Positions 1-11,979 of a stretch of DNA of 64,000 nt are shown piece by piece. How positions within the stretch are numbered: the stretch's first letter is position 1; each line of letters opens with the position of its first letter. Where the stretch lies: contig NC_054755.1 in NCBI RefSeq assembly GCF_018143015.1, forward strand, positions 11,882,124-11,946,123, in the 5' to 3' direction. The notes beneath the pieces were generated by a model that ran no database searches, was not told where the DNA came from, and worked only from the letters and a program-made list of their open reading frames with translations. Made by a program: the position numbers and the translations under genes. This stretch comes from Lytechinus variegatus (Eukaryota > Echinodermata > Echinoidea > Temnopleuroida > Toxopneustidae).

Positions 1-2996
1 GAGCAGTGCGGGTAATTCACCCAAGCTTCATATCAGCTTCAGCCGCCTTGCTAAGCACTGTGCGGCTCAAGCAATCACCTGTCCTCTCACACCGGGCATT
101 TATTGAAACGCTGTTCACCTACACGGTGACCCCCGTTTCTATGCAGGTGCTTCCGACATACGGCTTTTAAGCATCAATATATCGGCAAGCTCTCGATGAC
201 CGACGGCTGGACTTTGCATCCGTTCAGGCTGCATCTATGCGTCCCCGAGCATTACGGGTTCTTATCCTCGTGTTCTCCGTCATTATAAGACCGCCGCGGT
301 CTTATTGCTGGCGTCGGGTATTGAGCGGATTGAGACTTCTCTCGCCAACCCGCACTCCGGGGAGCCATCGGCGAGTTACCTGCATGGGTATTCCCCTTTT
401 TATGCAGGTACTCCCGAATTCGCCCTCTACGTCAAGCCCACGTACGGCGACGACTCCTTCAGCGGTAACTCTCTCCATTCTACCCCCTAAGCGGGCCCGT
501 AGATTGGAGGTAAGAATCTCTTACATACCGCATGCCGCACTTCTCTCGTGAGAATGTTTGGCTGCTTTGAGGGGGCAACCTATCACGTCCGCGGTCCGTC
601 CGCCCAGGCGACGGGACCGTCGGTTTCTGGCCTGAACCTCACTTTCTATTCGAAAGTAAGGGTGCCCTGTCTTACTTAGCTCCTACCCTTGCAAGGCCAG
701 AGTCAGGGCTAGTACAGACACCCGTCCTCCAGCGATCGCCGCTGAAGAGAGGGCGACTCCGATATGAGCACCATCACCGCTCAGCGGTATGTCCAACTAC
801 CTCATAGCTCTCCGAACTTATGAGTATGTATATCGGATCTGAATGTCACGGCGATTTAAAGTTCTCCTGTGCTTAGTAATCGCTACGCCTTCACCACCCG
901 GTGCATTATGGTTATGTTAACCTATTGTCTCGTATTCGGGCGGCTCGTTCGAGCCCTGCCCGAGCTGCAATCACCGGTCGTCCAGCCGGACACCGCCGAA
1001 AGCACCCGCACCGAATACCTGGAGGGAATCAGCTTTTCATATGCTAGATATCCCTCCTGTTGACATTCACAGCTGTTCCCCGAGTCCTTCCCGGTCGGGT
1101 AAGCATCATCTCGGAGGAAAGAAACCGCCGTACATCTCATGAGATTATTGGCTATGTACGTGCGTTCAAGCTTGTTTAAAGCCCCAGACTTCTCTGTCGG
1201 CATTCTATGCCTATTTTCTGGGCACACCCACCGTACCGGGTCGGCGAGTTTACACCAAACAGTACGCCTTCAGACCATCGGTCGAGCTCTAACAGTCTAT
1301 GTTATAGACTGCTCTCTATGTGGGTCAAGCTTGCGGGCGTCTCCGCCGTTTCCTCCTTGTGTGGAGTGGTCTACGGTGGATGTCTTACCGTGCCCATTTG
1401 TCGAATCGTCTTCTTATTTAGAAGCTTTTTCACTCGGCACACTCGAGTCGCCTCGCATGCTGCTTTCATCCTCCCTCCATGCAATGCATGTGGCCATGGT
1501 CACCGCACGACCGAGGATGATGTAACCGTGGATGCATGTATGCTTATGCCTACCTAACCACAATCACTACGACCCGCTTTTTCTCGGGCCGACTGCGGAT
1601 GAGTCTCTCCATGTAAGTGATTTACTTCACTGGAGTTCTTCTTTTAGAAACTTAGATGCTCATCCCCCACTGCTTAGGGCGTCATTTTTGCCGCCCCCCG
1701 CAGCTTTTTGGAACTCCTTATTCTCCGATATCGGACTGTTCCACGCTGCCGCAACCGGCGCCGGCGGTGCTTGCTCTTACGATCACCTGAGAGACCAGGC
1801 CTTGTGGCTGTTTTCATAAACAACTGGTTCTCACCGCAGACTGATGGAAATTTTTGTGTTTATTTTCCTCAAGTCTCCCTCCTCCGCTTGTTTCTTCAAG
1901 CGAGGACATCGACACTCTTAGCCAGTTTCCGTCCCTAACTTGATAGGACAGGGCCGTTGCTACCTCATTCGATTCCGTTGGGAACGTACTGTTGAGGTAT
2001 CATATCTGGCGATGTCTGTTCGTTAGAACATCTCTTGATTGTCACCTTCACGTAGGATCATGACAGAGACTTTTCGCCAGCTCCCTCTGGAGTACACTTG
2101 CTGCTGCTAGGGATTCCCCCGCCCGGCGGTCATCCATCGCAGCCTAGCCTCACGGGATCTCTCGGCAATGGTGGCTTGAGCCAAGCCACCTCTTCCACCG
2201 CGGGCACTGCACCCTCAGATGGGTGCTTCGTTCAGTACGGGAGAAAGGGGATCCTGAGTTCTCTCTCGATCACTCGGTCTATCACACTTTTGTCGTGATG
2301 TGTACCGCGCTGTTTCTCTGACACGCCCGGTTGAGCTATTTTAACCAGACTGCTTTATTCTACATAGGCAGCAGGTCCGCGGTATTTCTTATTAAAAGGA
2401 TGGCACTCAGTCGCTTTCTCGACCCTTGACTGCCTTACGAGTGGTTTTCTTCTTAAATCCCTACTCTCCGTCGTTCCTAGTCCCCTTCGGACCGCTAGTA
2501 ACTTTCTGCCACAGCTCTCTATCAGAATTCTGCAGATGTTCTGCCCTCACGCATTTGAGACGGATATCGAATTCTGGGCGCTTTCTCCCACGCGGAGGCT
2601 TCTGAGATCTCTCGCCTTCTCAGATTGTTCGATGGATCACTTACTGAGCCTTAAAGCTACAGTTTTCCGATCACGATTCTTGTTGAAAATTTCAACAAAT
2701 TCCGAATTTTACGCTCTAGTCAGCTGGTGATGTTGTTCTCCTGACACTAGGCCGAGGGCCCATGATACTTAGTATCATTCTTCTTGGGCTCTTTCTTGGA
2801 ATCGTCGTTCACGACTTCTCGAGGTACGTCTATTGACGCCCCTCTTTCCTTCACTCCTTGCTCTGAAGGACTTCTTCATATGAGGCTTTATCGCCTCCCC
2901 TGTCCGTAAGGCAACGGCCTTTGTGTCTTCATCTCCCTATTTTAACGCACTTCTTAGTCTAGACATGCCTCCCTTCACGTTGAATCCGTGTTGGTC
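1..2996. other. Unidentified GC-richer, hairpin-dense block
   Basis: This stretch differs sharply from the rest of the window. It is close to half G+C, has almost no homopolymer runs and is full of short perfect stem-loops. Examples are 9-bp arms at 285-293/297-305 with a 3-nt loop, 8-bp arms at 1293-1300/1304-1311, 9-bp arms at 2170-2178/2182-2190 and 7-bp arms at 2762-2768/2772-2778. Neither strand has an open frame above about 130 codons in the standard code. I looked for conserved landmarks of small- and large-subunit rRNA and found none convincing. Two 35-nt segments (122-156 and 383-417) match at about 26 positions. It could be a structured RNA gene, organelle or foreign DNA, a fossil element, or contamination at a contig edge. 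I do not assign a function. Confidence 0.4.
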
Positions 2997-3356
2997 TAGC
3001 AAATCAAATGGGTATATCCCAGTTATTGATGTAAATTATGAAAATACTTACCATGATTTTCTTATTTACGAGATAACTGGATATACCCATTTGAACCCTC
3101 CCTCCTACCCCTCGCCTTGTGTGACAACATGTCTTGCCCGCAGGCTCATGAGAGGAAATGGACGCCAAATTGCGCGACGATCTTGGGATAGTGCGTTGGT
3201 AGGGAGATGCAGCGCGCGCGCAGGAAAAATTGTGTACTCTATATTCGGCACGCAGGTTCATCGTAATGAACTAGCAAATCAAATGGGTATATCCAGTTAT
3301 CTCGTAAATAAGAAAATCATGGTAAGTATTTTCATATTTTGATATACTCATTTAGG
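2997..3356. repeat. Inverted pair of small MITE-like repeats at the block boundary
   Basis: A repeat beginning CTAGCAAATCAAATGGG occurs at 2997 and again in the same orientation at 3271. The first copy (about 3002-3096) has arms that are reverse complements of each other over about 22 bp, one of them with an extra C. Its right part (about 3037-3095) is also a perfect reverse complement, over almost 60 bp, of about 3278-3336. The 170 bp between them is GC-richer and carries no gene I recognise. This suggests two copies of a roughly 80-95 bp palindromic element inserted in opposite senses, or a rearrangement at the junction of the left block and the AT-rich DNA. Confidence 0.6.
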
Positions 3357-4875
3357 CTAAGAGAGAAAAACAATGTGTATATTTTCAACTGGTCATGAAT
3401 GAAGCAAGTCAGCCTATGTAATGGATGTTGACAAGACTTGCCATTTCAAATTACGAATTTAAGTCTGATTAATCATTGAAAAAAAAACACTAAAAGCAAA
3501 TAATTCAGATCAGTCCCCCTCTCCCCTCCCCCTCCCCCAAAAATGGTCAAAGTGCATGTACATTTGTTTAGTTTATCACCAAATATACATTTTATACTCC
3601 GTTTCCCTCCTGAATGCCACACCTTAAAGTAGTATAAAAAAAATTGTACCCCCCCATGCCTTCTTTCTTCCTTTCCCCATTTTAAAGGTACGATGGGAGG
3701 AGGGTGTATTACCAATTGCAGGTCGTAAGTTGGAATTATTGTGAGCATCAGATAAAGGAAAAGCCCACCCATTCATATTCAAATGTAAAATAGTTTGAAG
3801 ATCTTAGTTGGTAATATTGCTCATTCCTGTATTGACAACTCCACTTTGCATACAATACAAAGCTAAATATCAACACCAAATATTTGTGGGAGTGGCATAT
3901 TTGAAGCCATAATACTGTACAAACCGGATGAAATGTCTAGCAGTCTGAGAAAAAAATGGTGTCAAAGATGCCCTTTTATCTAGTTTCTTGGTTTGATACT
4001 GCAAATTTTGCCATCATTGAGTAAAAAGTTACTCTTTCAGATAAGCTGATATTTCTCCTTTTGATTTTTAAAAATCCAAATCACTATTTTGGCTTAGTAC
4101 AGAGAACCTTGCTCAGGGACTTAGTGTTGGTTTTTGAGGTGGATGGCCATATTTGATAACATTGTGTAATATTAATGATAATTTTAATCTTACTTATATC
4201 CCATCTTACACTTACTTGTATATCAGAAGTCTGTAATTGCTCTCCCATAAAGTAACATAATTACTCTGGCTTTAGTGGAGCAGCTTTTATTTGAGGAAGG
4301 GAGTTAGGACAATATACAAATATATTCATGATTGCAATGGTGCGAGATTTGGCATGAGGTGAAAGAAAGATGCTCTATTCAATGAGGCGTTAGCCGAGTT
4401 GAATAGAGCATCTCTTTATTTTACCGAATGCAAAACCTTGCACCATTGCACGAATAAGAATATTCGCTATTTGTGTTGTACAATGCATCAAAGCGAAAAT
4501 ATGAAAAAAAGCAAGAGTTTTTCCCTGAAGTAATCTATGAAAATGGAGCAAAAATATGAAAGCAAAAAGCAAAATTCCACAAGCGCAAATGACCTCAGGC
4601 AGCATTGCGCATTTAGCCAGCAGGCTTTACGCGTATTTCACCTTCATTTTTAATGAGCGAAATGAATTGAATCGTATTGTGACGTCACCTCCTATAGCCG
4701 TGCAACGATACATTTTGGATATTACATCGAGTGTGCAACGGTACAAATGTTTTACATTCAGCCTTCCATGCAATGTCTGTTAGTGCGCAGTAAACACAGC
4801 CACCTTCATATTAATCTAGGACTAAACCCGCTATATCTGATTACCACTGTGCAATCTCATAAAGTATCTTTGACA
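3357..4875. other. No gene seen; AT-rich intergenic or intronic DNA
   Basis: I see no exon with splice sites and family similarity here. If the PPP2R3 gene extends to the left this is intron. Poly-A, poly-C and poly-T runs lie around 3480-3700. A short inverted segment around 4372-4415 (GATGCTCTATTCAA and its complement) could form a hairpin. Confidence 0.5.
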
Positions 4876-5317
4876 CCGTTCTCATTACGTACCTAAAACT
4901 AAATTACTGGAAACTAGTTTAACGGGTAGTGAGTTCGGTCAAAGCAGTCTTGGAAGCGATCTTCCAAACCAGTGCGGAAAACCACCTTGTGATGTATTTT
5001 TGAAGATAGCTTTGCCTAGTTAAACTGGTTTAAGCGTAAGTGAGGACACAACCGTTCTTCGGGAAGCGATCTTCACACATTATGAGCGTGCTACTCCACA
5101 GGACAGGTGTATAATGTCTACGCTGCAATTTCGAATTTCGCGCAAAACGTGTCGCCCCACTGGGAGCGTTTCCATAGCAACAAGATCGCTTTACGTGAAG
5201 TGATTTTGAAAAACCACTTTCGTGTGATAAAGTGGGAAGGCTAGCACAGCGATCTTCCAAACTGGTTTCCTGAATCGGTTTCCAGTACACTAGTTTTAGG
5301 AAGCGTAAGGAGAACGG
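4876..5317. mobile_element. MITE with ~25-bp imperfect terminal inverted repeats
   Basis: The left end at 4876-4915 (CCGTTCTCATTACG, then CCTAAAACTA and TACTGGAAAC) is matched in reverse complement by the right end at about 5270-5317. There is no transposase frame between them, so this is a non-autonomous DNA element. A motif AAGCGATCTTC recurs inside it. A possible distant relative with AAACTRGTTTAG ends lies at about 10430-10960. Confidence 0.6.
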
Positions 5318-5488
5318 CCTCTATTTCCAACCCCCAATACGTAGGACATTCCTCAAATAATTCATCTCTGTTTTCTAATTTATATGAAAGTTGTGAAGCT
5401 CTCATTTTATGAAGTGAAGTTAAACAGGAGAGATATGGGGGACAGATGTACAAAAGGTTGTTTTGTTAATGAAAGTTTCCTAATTAGG

Positions 5489-5992
5489 TTAAAGGGGAAG
5501 TTCACCCTGAAGAAAACTTTGTGGTAAACATAGCAGAAAAAATAATAAAAAATATTGGTGAAGGTTTGAGGAAAATCCGTTAAAGAGTAAGAAAGTTATT
5601 AGAGTTCAAAGTTTTGGATTTGTGACGTCATAAACGAGCAGTTGCCCCATGTATTATGTAATATAAAATGCATGAATTTCAAATTTTGTATGGTTCCTGA
5701 TGACTTAATTTTGTTTTCTATTCATGATCGGGTGTGAAATGATTTGTCTATTGATATACAAAAAGTACAGAGAAAACCTTGTTACATTTTTGAGATAATG
5801 ACATTTCATTGATTTTTTACCATTCGCTATGTAGGAATGCTGCTCGCATATGACGTCACAAATCAAATAACTGAAATTCTAATAACTTTTTAATTATTTG
5901 ATGAATTTTTCTCAAACCTTCTGCAATATTTTTTATTATTTTTTCTGATATTTTTACCATAAACTTTTTGTCAGGGTAAACTTCCCCTTTAA
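5489..5992. mobile_element. MITE family B, full copy (AAAGGGGAAGTTCACCCTGA ends)
   Basis: The ends AAAGGGGAAGTTCACCCTGA and TCAGGGTAAACTTCCCCTTT are near-perfect inverted repeats of about 20 bp. The interior is AT-rich, has no coding frame and contains two TGACGTCA-like segments. Partial copies of the same family occur at about 7020-7115 and 48750-49120. The target duplication is probably short (TA or TTA) but merges with the ends. Confidence 0.75.
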
Positions 5993-6081
5993 TACTACCT
6001 GATACTTTACCTCTCTCCTGCCCTACCTTCTTATTTCTATTTGAGTATTTTCTAAATCTTTGATATTATTTTGATTCACAG

Positions 6082-8829
6082 TATAGAGTACTGGTTCCGA
6101 TGCATGGACCTGGATGGGGATGGCCTTCTCTCAATGTTTGAGCTGGAGTTCTTCTACGAGGAGCAACTGAACAAGATGGAGAGCCTTGGTATCGAGACCC
6201 TGCCGTTTGAAGACTGTTTATGTCAGGTATGTCTGTCCTTGACAACAGAGGGAGCTCTTCACTTAATTTCAGACTGGTATTGATGATGATGATGATGATC
6301 GTTGGAGAGTGAAGTCATTGAAAATCATTTGTTATTGTTGTGGTAGAGTCCCAAGAGCAATCCTTTGCAGTGGACAACACAGAAGTGAATATTTTGGACC
6401 ACATGCAAATTGTCAGCCTAATCATTCAGCTATTGTCAAAATTAAAATCAATATAATGGAATTTGATGAAAGATTGTTGGCAGAAGAACATTTTCATGCT
6501 ATTCTCACTATCATGAAAACAATCTGCAAGTGCAGAATCTTTTTCTTTTTTATTTTCCACAGCTAAAAGTATGACAATCAAGTCAACCCCATTAAAGTGC
6601 TATTGCACATATAGTATGTAAATGCATAATATCTCACTCAGTTTTATGCACTGACTGACCATGATGTGGCCAATGCAATGAGGTAATACTACACTAACCT
6701 GCTACTGGGAATTTAAGTGTTTATTTTAAAGTCATACTTAAGTCTATTTTGTAACTATTTTAATTCTGAAGTATTGTTTTATTTAATAATCGTTTCCTAA
6801 TATCACTCTTTTTTATGGCTCTCGATAGCTACTGGACTTGGTGAAACCAAAGAATCCAGACTTCATAACGTTGCATGATCTCAAGAACTGCAAGCTGGCT
6901 TACATCTTCTTTGACACGCTCTTTAACTTGGAGAAATTCTTGGAACATGAGCAGAGGGATCCTTTCGCAAGCAATAGAGTAAGCTTGTAGCCGATTAAGG
7001 GCCTCTCACACCTGGCATTTGGAGAGTTCACCCTCACCTGACAAAATGTTTATTGTAAAAAAAGCAGAAAAATAATAAAAAAGTATAAGTGGTGAAGGTT
7101 TGAGGGAAATCCATCAAATATGATGAGTGTGTGCGCGTCGTGGTCTAGTGGTTCTGACTCTCGCCTTTCAAACCGAGGGTCATGCTTCATCTGAAACACT
7201 TGATTATGCATGCAAACAGTTAAAACACATCTCTTCAACTACAAAAACTCACCTGCATAGGCAAAATTATAAGGAAATGGAGACTCTGGTTAGAAAAAAA
7301 ATGCATTTTGCAACATTTCACTTCTTACTTTGCTTTTAATTTAGGGTAAATGCACGTTCCATGATTACAAAATCAAAGCACATTATTGTAAAGAGGAATA
7401 ATGAAGATTTTTTATGAAACCATGCTCACATAAGATGATGACACACTAATACCGCTTTCATTAACTTGCTGGTCCGGACCAGGCCTGTGCTAATTCATAA
7501 AATTTAGGAAACTTATTACCCCCTCAAACTTGAGTTGCAGAACTATAATTTAGGTGTTTACATAATTTGTTATTTTGTACAACAAATCCTTTGTATCCTC
7601 CACTCCCTGGAATACTCCCCAGGAAGTGGAGGATGTGCACACTGGAATGACTGATTCAATCTGATGACCGGGGTAATAGTGTATCTGTAAAGTGCTCAGA
7701 CACGTCGTTCCGATGTATTAAGCGCTATATAAAAGCGTATTATTATAATTATTTGTATTTTTCTGTAGGACTATGAGACCGAGGGTCCAGAGCCGACAGA
7801 CTGGGAGAAGTACGCTGCCGAGGAATACGAGATGCTGGTAGCAGAGGAAGGAGGACAGGATACACAACAACACTCACAGCAGGAGGATGACTGGTGAGTT
7901 TCAGGCAAACCCCCTTGACATCTTTAAAGGTCAAGTCCATCCCAGAAAAATGTTGGATTTGAGTAAATAGAGAAAAATCAAAGAACCATAACGCTGAAAA
8001 TTTCATCAAAACCGGATGTAAAATGAGAAAGTTATGACATTTTAAGTTTGGCTTATATTCACAAAATAGTTTTATGCACATTTCAGTGACATGTAAATGA
8101 GACAGTCGATGATTGCTTTCACTTACTTTTTATTTTGTTTTTTATTGTTTGAATTATAGAATATTTCATTTTTTACAGATTTAAATGAAGGACCAACTTG
8201 ACTGAACCATAATCACATCATACATACATGTGCACAGAATAACACATTTTGTTATCACATACATGGAAAACATGCAATCAAGTCTCATTGAAATCAATTC
8301 TTTTCATCACGAATTTTCAAACGAATCCTGGAATTGTATAGCTTCATTAGAGTTACCTTATCAAAGGAGGTAATGTGACTAATTGGCTATTTCAAGAAAC
8401 TTCCTGACACAGTTACGTCAATTAGGGATCCCCAAATCAATGACACTGTATTTCTTGCAATTAATCGCACATTTGTTGCTTTATTTATTGCTGATCTGTT
8501 TCATGCAGAAAGGAATGTAAACTGTCAAATTGCAGTGCTGTGTATGTATTATTATTTTTTATTTATTTTGTAAGTAAAAGATCTGATATGTGTGTTCAAG
8601 TGAATACAAAATTTAGAAGTCATCATCATTGCAACTACTTGCATTTCAATGTGATTCTTCTCTTCTTAATATTCCGTACAGTGACTACACGGACGACTTT
8701 GAGCCTGAGGATGACATCATCACCATCGACCTGCGACAGAAGGCCACCATCTCCGAGCCAGGGGCGGAGCCACCGCAGAGGAACAAGTGGATCGGGGAAG
8801 GGGGCGACGACTCGGGCAAGGGGTTATGA
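6082..8829 (+). CDS. PPP2R3A: PP2A regulatory subunit B'' (PPP2R3 family), last four coding exons
   Basis: Regulatory B'' subunit that, in the known family, directs the PP2A catalytic/scaffold dimer to substrates and binds calcium through EF-hands. Exons joined at consensus sites: 6082-6226, 6829-6978, 7769-7893 and 8682-8829, giving the last 188 residues. The first exon carries an EF-hand loop, DLDGDGLLSMFE. Next come the family-typical segments YIFFDTLFNLEKFLEHEQRDPF and, in the third exon, GPEPTDWEKYAAEEYEMLVAEE. The acidic C-terminus (DYTDDFEPEDD) ends at TGA 8827-8829, and AATAAA follows at 8879. The 5' exons, including the first EF-hand and the scaffold-contact region, are not visible; the gene must extend left of 6082, where the unidentified block lies. 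A and B paralogues cannot be told apart from this part; the symbol rests on synteny with MSL2 and PCCB. Confidence 0.88.
7020..7115. mobile_element. Partial MITE family B copy in PPP2R3 intron
   Basis: It shares the GTTCACCCT start, the run of GCAGAAAAATAATAAAAAA and the GGTGAAGGTTTGAGG segment with the full copy at 5489-5992, then stops matching. Confidence 0.6.
7133..7210 (+). repeat. Head of a tRNA-derived SINE
   Basis: GTCGTGGTCTAGTGGTTC resembles the A box of a tRNA-derived pol III promoter and is followed by TGACTCTCGCC, a pattern shared with the SINE at 9357. The B box is decayed. A related 3' tail (GCGCTATATAAAAGCG, then ATT repeats) lies at about 7600-7750 just before the third PPP2R3 exon, and may be the rest of the same or another copy. 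Confidence 0.45.
7600..7755 (+). repeat. SINE 3' tail
   Basis: CTGTAAAGTGCTCAGACAC and AAGCGCTATATAAAAGCG, followed by TATTATTATAATTATT, match the usual 3' body and tail of tRNA-derived SINEs. A comparable tail is at 42790-42866. Confidence 0.5.
7924..8230 (+). mobile_element. MITE family A, left part (in PPP2R3 intron)
   Basis: It begins AAAGGTCAAGTCCATCCCAG and continues with the GAAAATTTCATCAAAAYCGG and AGAAAGTTATGACATTTTA segments seen in copies at 39761, 49140 and 56611. The right terminus is missing or too diverged to recognise. Confidence 0.6.
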
Positions 8830-8878
8830 CGATCGCCCCCAGACAGTGTGATTCTGTAACCTTGATGTACCTTCATGT

Positions 8879-8884
8879 AATAAA
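8879..8884 (+). terminator. Polyadenylation signal of PPP2R3
   Basis: AATAAA lies 50 bp after the stop codon at 8827-8829, a normal distance for a short 3' UTR. Confidence 0.6.
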
Positions 8885-8889
8885 GAGCT

Positions 8890-9356
8890 TCATTTTTAGG
8901 TTTTTTTACAGATGGCCCCATCCCTCGTGAATGGTCACCTCTGAATACGGCACCACAAAAGTCAGTGCCAGGTTTGGTCATGTCTTTCAACTAGAATTCT
9001 GTGAGGCTGCGTCATCAACTGTTGAAGTCTGAAAAGTTGCAAAGACCTGACAACCTTCCTTGGTTTTGAATGGCTAAGTTGCCCAGGCCACGTGTCTGGC
9101 TGTTACTCTGCTAACAACCACCCTATGTTCTTATGGAATTACTGAAAAAGAAACTGACTTGGATCGAGATAAAATGGCCTGAAGATCATTAACTATCACA
9201 ATTGAGGTCAAAATGGAAGTGTTGTGTGGCTGTTCTGACACTCGCCTTTTCCACAACGTGAGGTTCCTCGTACTCGTGGGCATATCCTGTTAATAGGGTC
9301 CTGAGCCAACAGACTAGGAGAATCATGCCGTTACGGAATGTTAAGATATAGTGGAA
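8890..9356. other. No gene seen; start of the PPP2R3-MSL2 interval
   Basis: There is no recognisable exon. A stretch at 9225-9310 vaguely resembles a decayed SINE head (CTGACACTCGCCTTTTCCAC), but the match is weak. Confidence 0.4.
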
Positions 9357-9640
9357 GTATCTTGGTGCAGTGGTTCAGACTCTTGCCTTGCAATCATTGG
9401 GTCATGTATTTGAACCCCACTGCAACCTTGCTTCCTGTGGCAAAGGCGTTAATCCACACTTTGCCTCTCTCCACCCAGGTGTTCAGTGGGTACCCGGGAG
9501 GATTGCGAAAGCCTTTGTAAGTATGCCTAGCAATCCAGGTCTTGGAACTGTTGTTGGAATGCTCCCCAGGGAGTGGAGAAAGTGCAAACCTTGTGACCAT
9601 GCATGCATCACTGACATATAATGCAGAATATTATTGTTAA
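9357..9640 (+). repeat. tRNA-derived SINE, near full length
   Basis: CTTGGTGCAGTGGTTCAGAC resembles a pol III A box, and GTATTTGAACCCCACTGC, about 45 bp later, resembles a B box. The body contains the CACCCAGGTG / GGTACCCGGGAGG segment and GAATGCTCCCCAGGGAGTGG. A related segment occurs at 7608-7635. It ends in an AT-rich tail near 9640. Confidence 0.6.
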
Positions 9641-11752
9641 TGAAATACTTACAAAAATGAAAATGACTTAGAACTTTTGACGAGTATGACTAGTATTCCT
9701 TTGAATAAATTGCTTCCTGTAGATAATCTGCAGTGAATATCATGCCTATATTGTGTCTTTTGGGCTTCAACTTGATATGCATAACTGTAATTTGCAATAA
9801 TTTCTGATTTGGAATCAGTTGTATGCAGGTAGTGATATTTCAAACAGTAACCCGTATGGAGTCATTGCATGGATATTCTTTGCTATTGATAATGATATCA
9901 AATATCAATTACAAATTTTTTATTGATAGATCAATTTTTGTTAAAGCAAATCAATTGATGCTTTCAGTGCCAAGAGCAGAAATGCCCCCCCCCCCCTTTG
10001 ATGGGAGAGAGTGCATATATTGTGTGCATGCAAGCCAGAACTCAGTGACTGGGGTAATAATACATCTTCAAAGTGCTTTAAGTTTGTAAGAAGAATATTA
10101 GGATCACTAGTTTACAGATACCGTTTTTACAACAGAAAAGACAGTAGTGTAGTAACCTGCATTTTTCCTCTTTTTTTAATACCAAGACTACTTTCATTGT
10201 TTGATGCTTCTATATACTTTAGATGCTGCACTCATACAAATTGCTCAGTATTCAATAACAGTCTAGCTTTCTTTTGAACAACTAGAGATGGGTATTCTAT
10301 CATGTTGCAGCTTGCTTTTATTATTTTTGTTCTGCTATTCCGTATTTCTCAGAAATCTTTTTGATACCTCTGTAGCCTTACTCCAGCTTGAGTTTTGAAG
10401 ATGCATACTTCATTGGTGTAGGGATGCCACTTTACAAAACTGGTTTAGAAGATCGCTTTGTTTAAGCATTCACATCATAATCTCTGAACTAGTTAAAGCT
10501 AAAAGAAAGTAGTTGCAGCGAACAATTATTTCATAAGAAAGTGTTGAAAATCAAGGTTAATTGCCACAATATAGATCTAGATCTGGTACATTGAAATCAA
10601 CTTATCTTTATGAAATCATGAAATTTGGCTGAAAACCTATAATTCTGATGCTCACTGACACAAATAGGTATATGTGGGACAATGTATTAATTATAACTTG
10701 GAAAAAAATACCCAAACTCTTATGGAATTCCGTGCTTGTTTCGCTCATTTCTCAGCAATTAACCACCTTTCCAAGAGTCATTTGGCACATATTTTTTATT
10801 TATACATTCAAACATTAGATTCTGTTCAAAATCATTTTGAGATGGTTACCACAATTGGCATTTATCTATAAGATTTCCAGGACCACTTATAATTATTTTT
10901 AAGATTGCTTCTAAGAGTGTTCCTACTTCAGGTTAAACTGCTTTCCACTAAACTAGTTTGATAATATAGATGAGAATGGGTCTTTCTTTACTCATTTATC
11001 TATATTATCTATATTATTTCAATGAAGTTTGGAGAATTTCATAATTTGGATGTTGTTTGTCAAAGTGATGATGCAGTGATTCTAGCTGCACATTGAAAGC
11101 AATATAATACTAGCAGAAGATGTCTGAGCTTCATATGAACAAATTAAAATGGACTTTGTCGTGAAATTATAAAGTTTGAATGTCTTGCAGTATCCCCCTC
11201 CCCCTTCTCTCTCTCTCTCTCTGGTTATAATCTTCATCAAAGGTTTTCTTCCTGTGGCATAAATGTTACAGGAAGAAGGGGAAAAAAAATCATTCTCAAG
11301 AGAGGGCGCTAAATTAGATTCAGTCATCAACTTCGAATTTTCACAAAGAATAAACTAATGGAAAATTATATCATTACCATAAATATTTGAAGTTTAGAAT
11401 ATTTAATCCAGTGTTTTCAAATTATTGAATCTTTACCCAAACATCAGACATGGGGTGGTCCCCCCCCCACCGATTTTATTCAAGCGTGCTTGTACTCAGA
11501 ATCGTGTCCAGTAACAGTGTTTCGTATTTCCGTAAGAGCTGAATGAGTCATGTGCACTTATTCTGTTGTGTATATGGTGGTCAAACTATTCTTTCTGGTT
11601 TACACCCCATTCATTAATTCAGGCCATGTATGTATTGTATGTTCTTTTAGTGTCATTTTTCCAAAGCAATACACCAAGGGACTTTGAAAGTCATCTGTAC
11701 TTTTATTATGCACAGCTTTATCATACACAACTGGAGAATGATACATTTATTC
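9641..11752. other. Gene-free interval with a possible diverged MITE
   Basis: I see no exon. Between about 10430 and 10960, AAACTGGTTTAG near the left and CTAAACTAGTTT near the right are approximate inverted repeats, hinting at an old MITE related to 4876-5317. There is a poly-C run near 9987 and a (CT)n stretch at 11207-11222. Confidence 0.35.
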
Positions 11753-11979
11753 AAGTGGCGGATCCAGGCAGGGTGCAAGGGACAGGCACTCTCTCTATAT
11801 TTAGAAAATTACTCATTAAACATAGATATTCAGAGCTAAATCTGAGGAAATTGTCGTCTGTGCCTCCACTATTTAGCTCTTTGCAGTTGTATATTGTATT
11901 GAATTTTTGACATTTTAAAGAAAAAAATACAAATTGATCTTTGCTTCCCCTCTGTTTCAAAATCCTTGATCCGTCACTG
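11753..11979. mobile_element. MITE family H (AGTGGCGGATCCAGG ends)
   Basis: The left end AAGTGGCGGATCCAGG and right end CCTTGATCCGTCACTG are imperfect inverted repeats. No coding frame lies between them. Another copy is at 59813-60020, and a diverged one at about 13692-13940. Confidence 0.6.

Noticed and set aside
1-2996. Ribosomal RNA gene (either strand)
   Set aside because: AGTACGGGAGAAAG at 2235 recalls the sarcin-ricin loop, and GCAGGTCCGCGGTATT near 2371 recalls the small-subunit 530 loop, but neighbouring universally conserved segments are absent and the order does not fit.
4372-4620. Small minus-strand membrane-like frame (LLFAFIFLLHFHRLL)
   Set aside because: Hydrophobicity reflects T-rich DNA; there is no start context, splice site or conserved pattern.
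6309-6566. 85-codon plus frame after the first PPP2R3 exon
   Set aside because: It lies in an intron between well-supported exons and has no recognisable domain.
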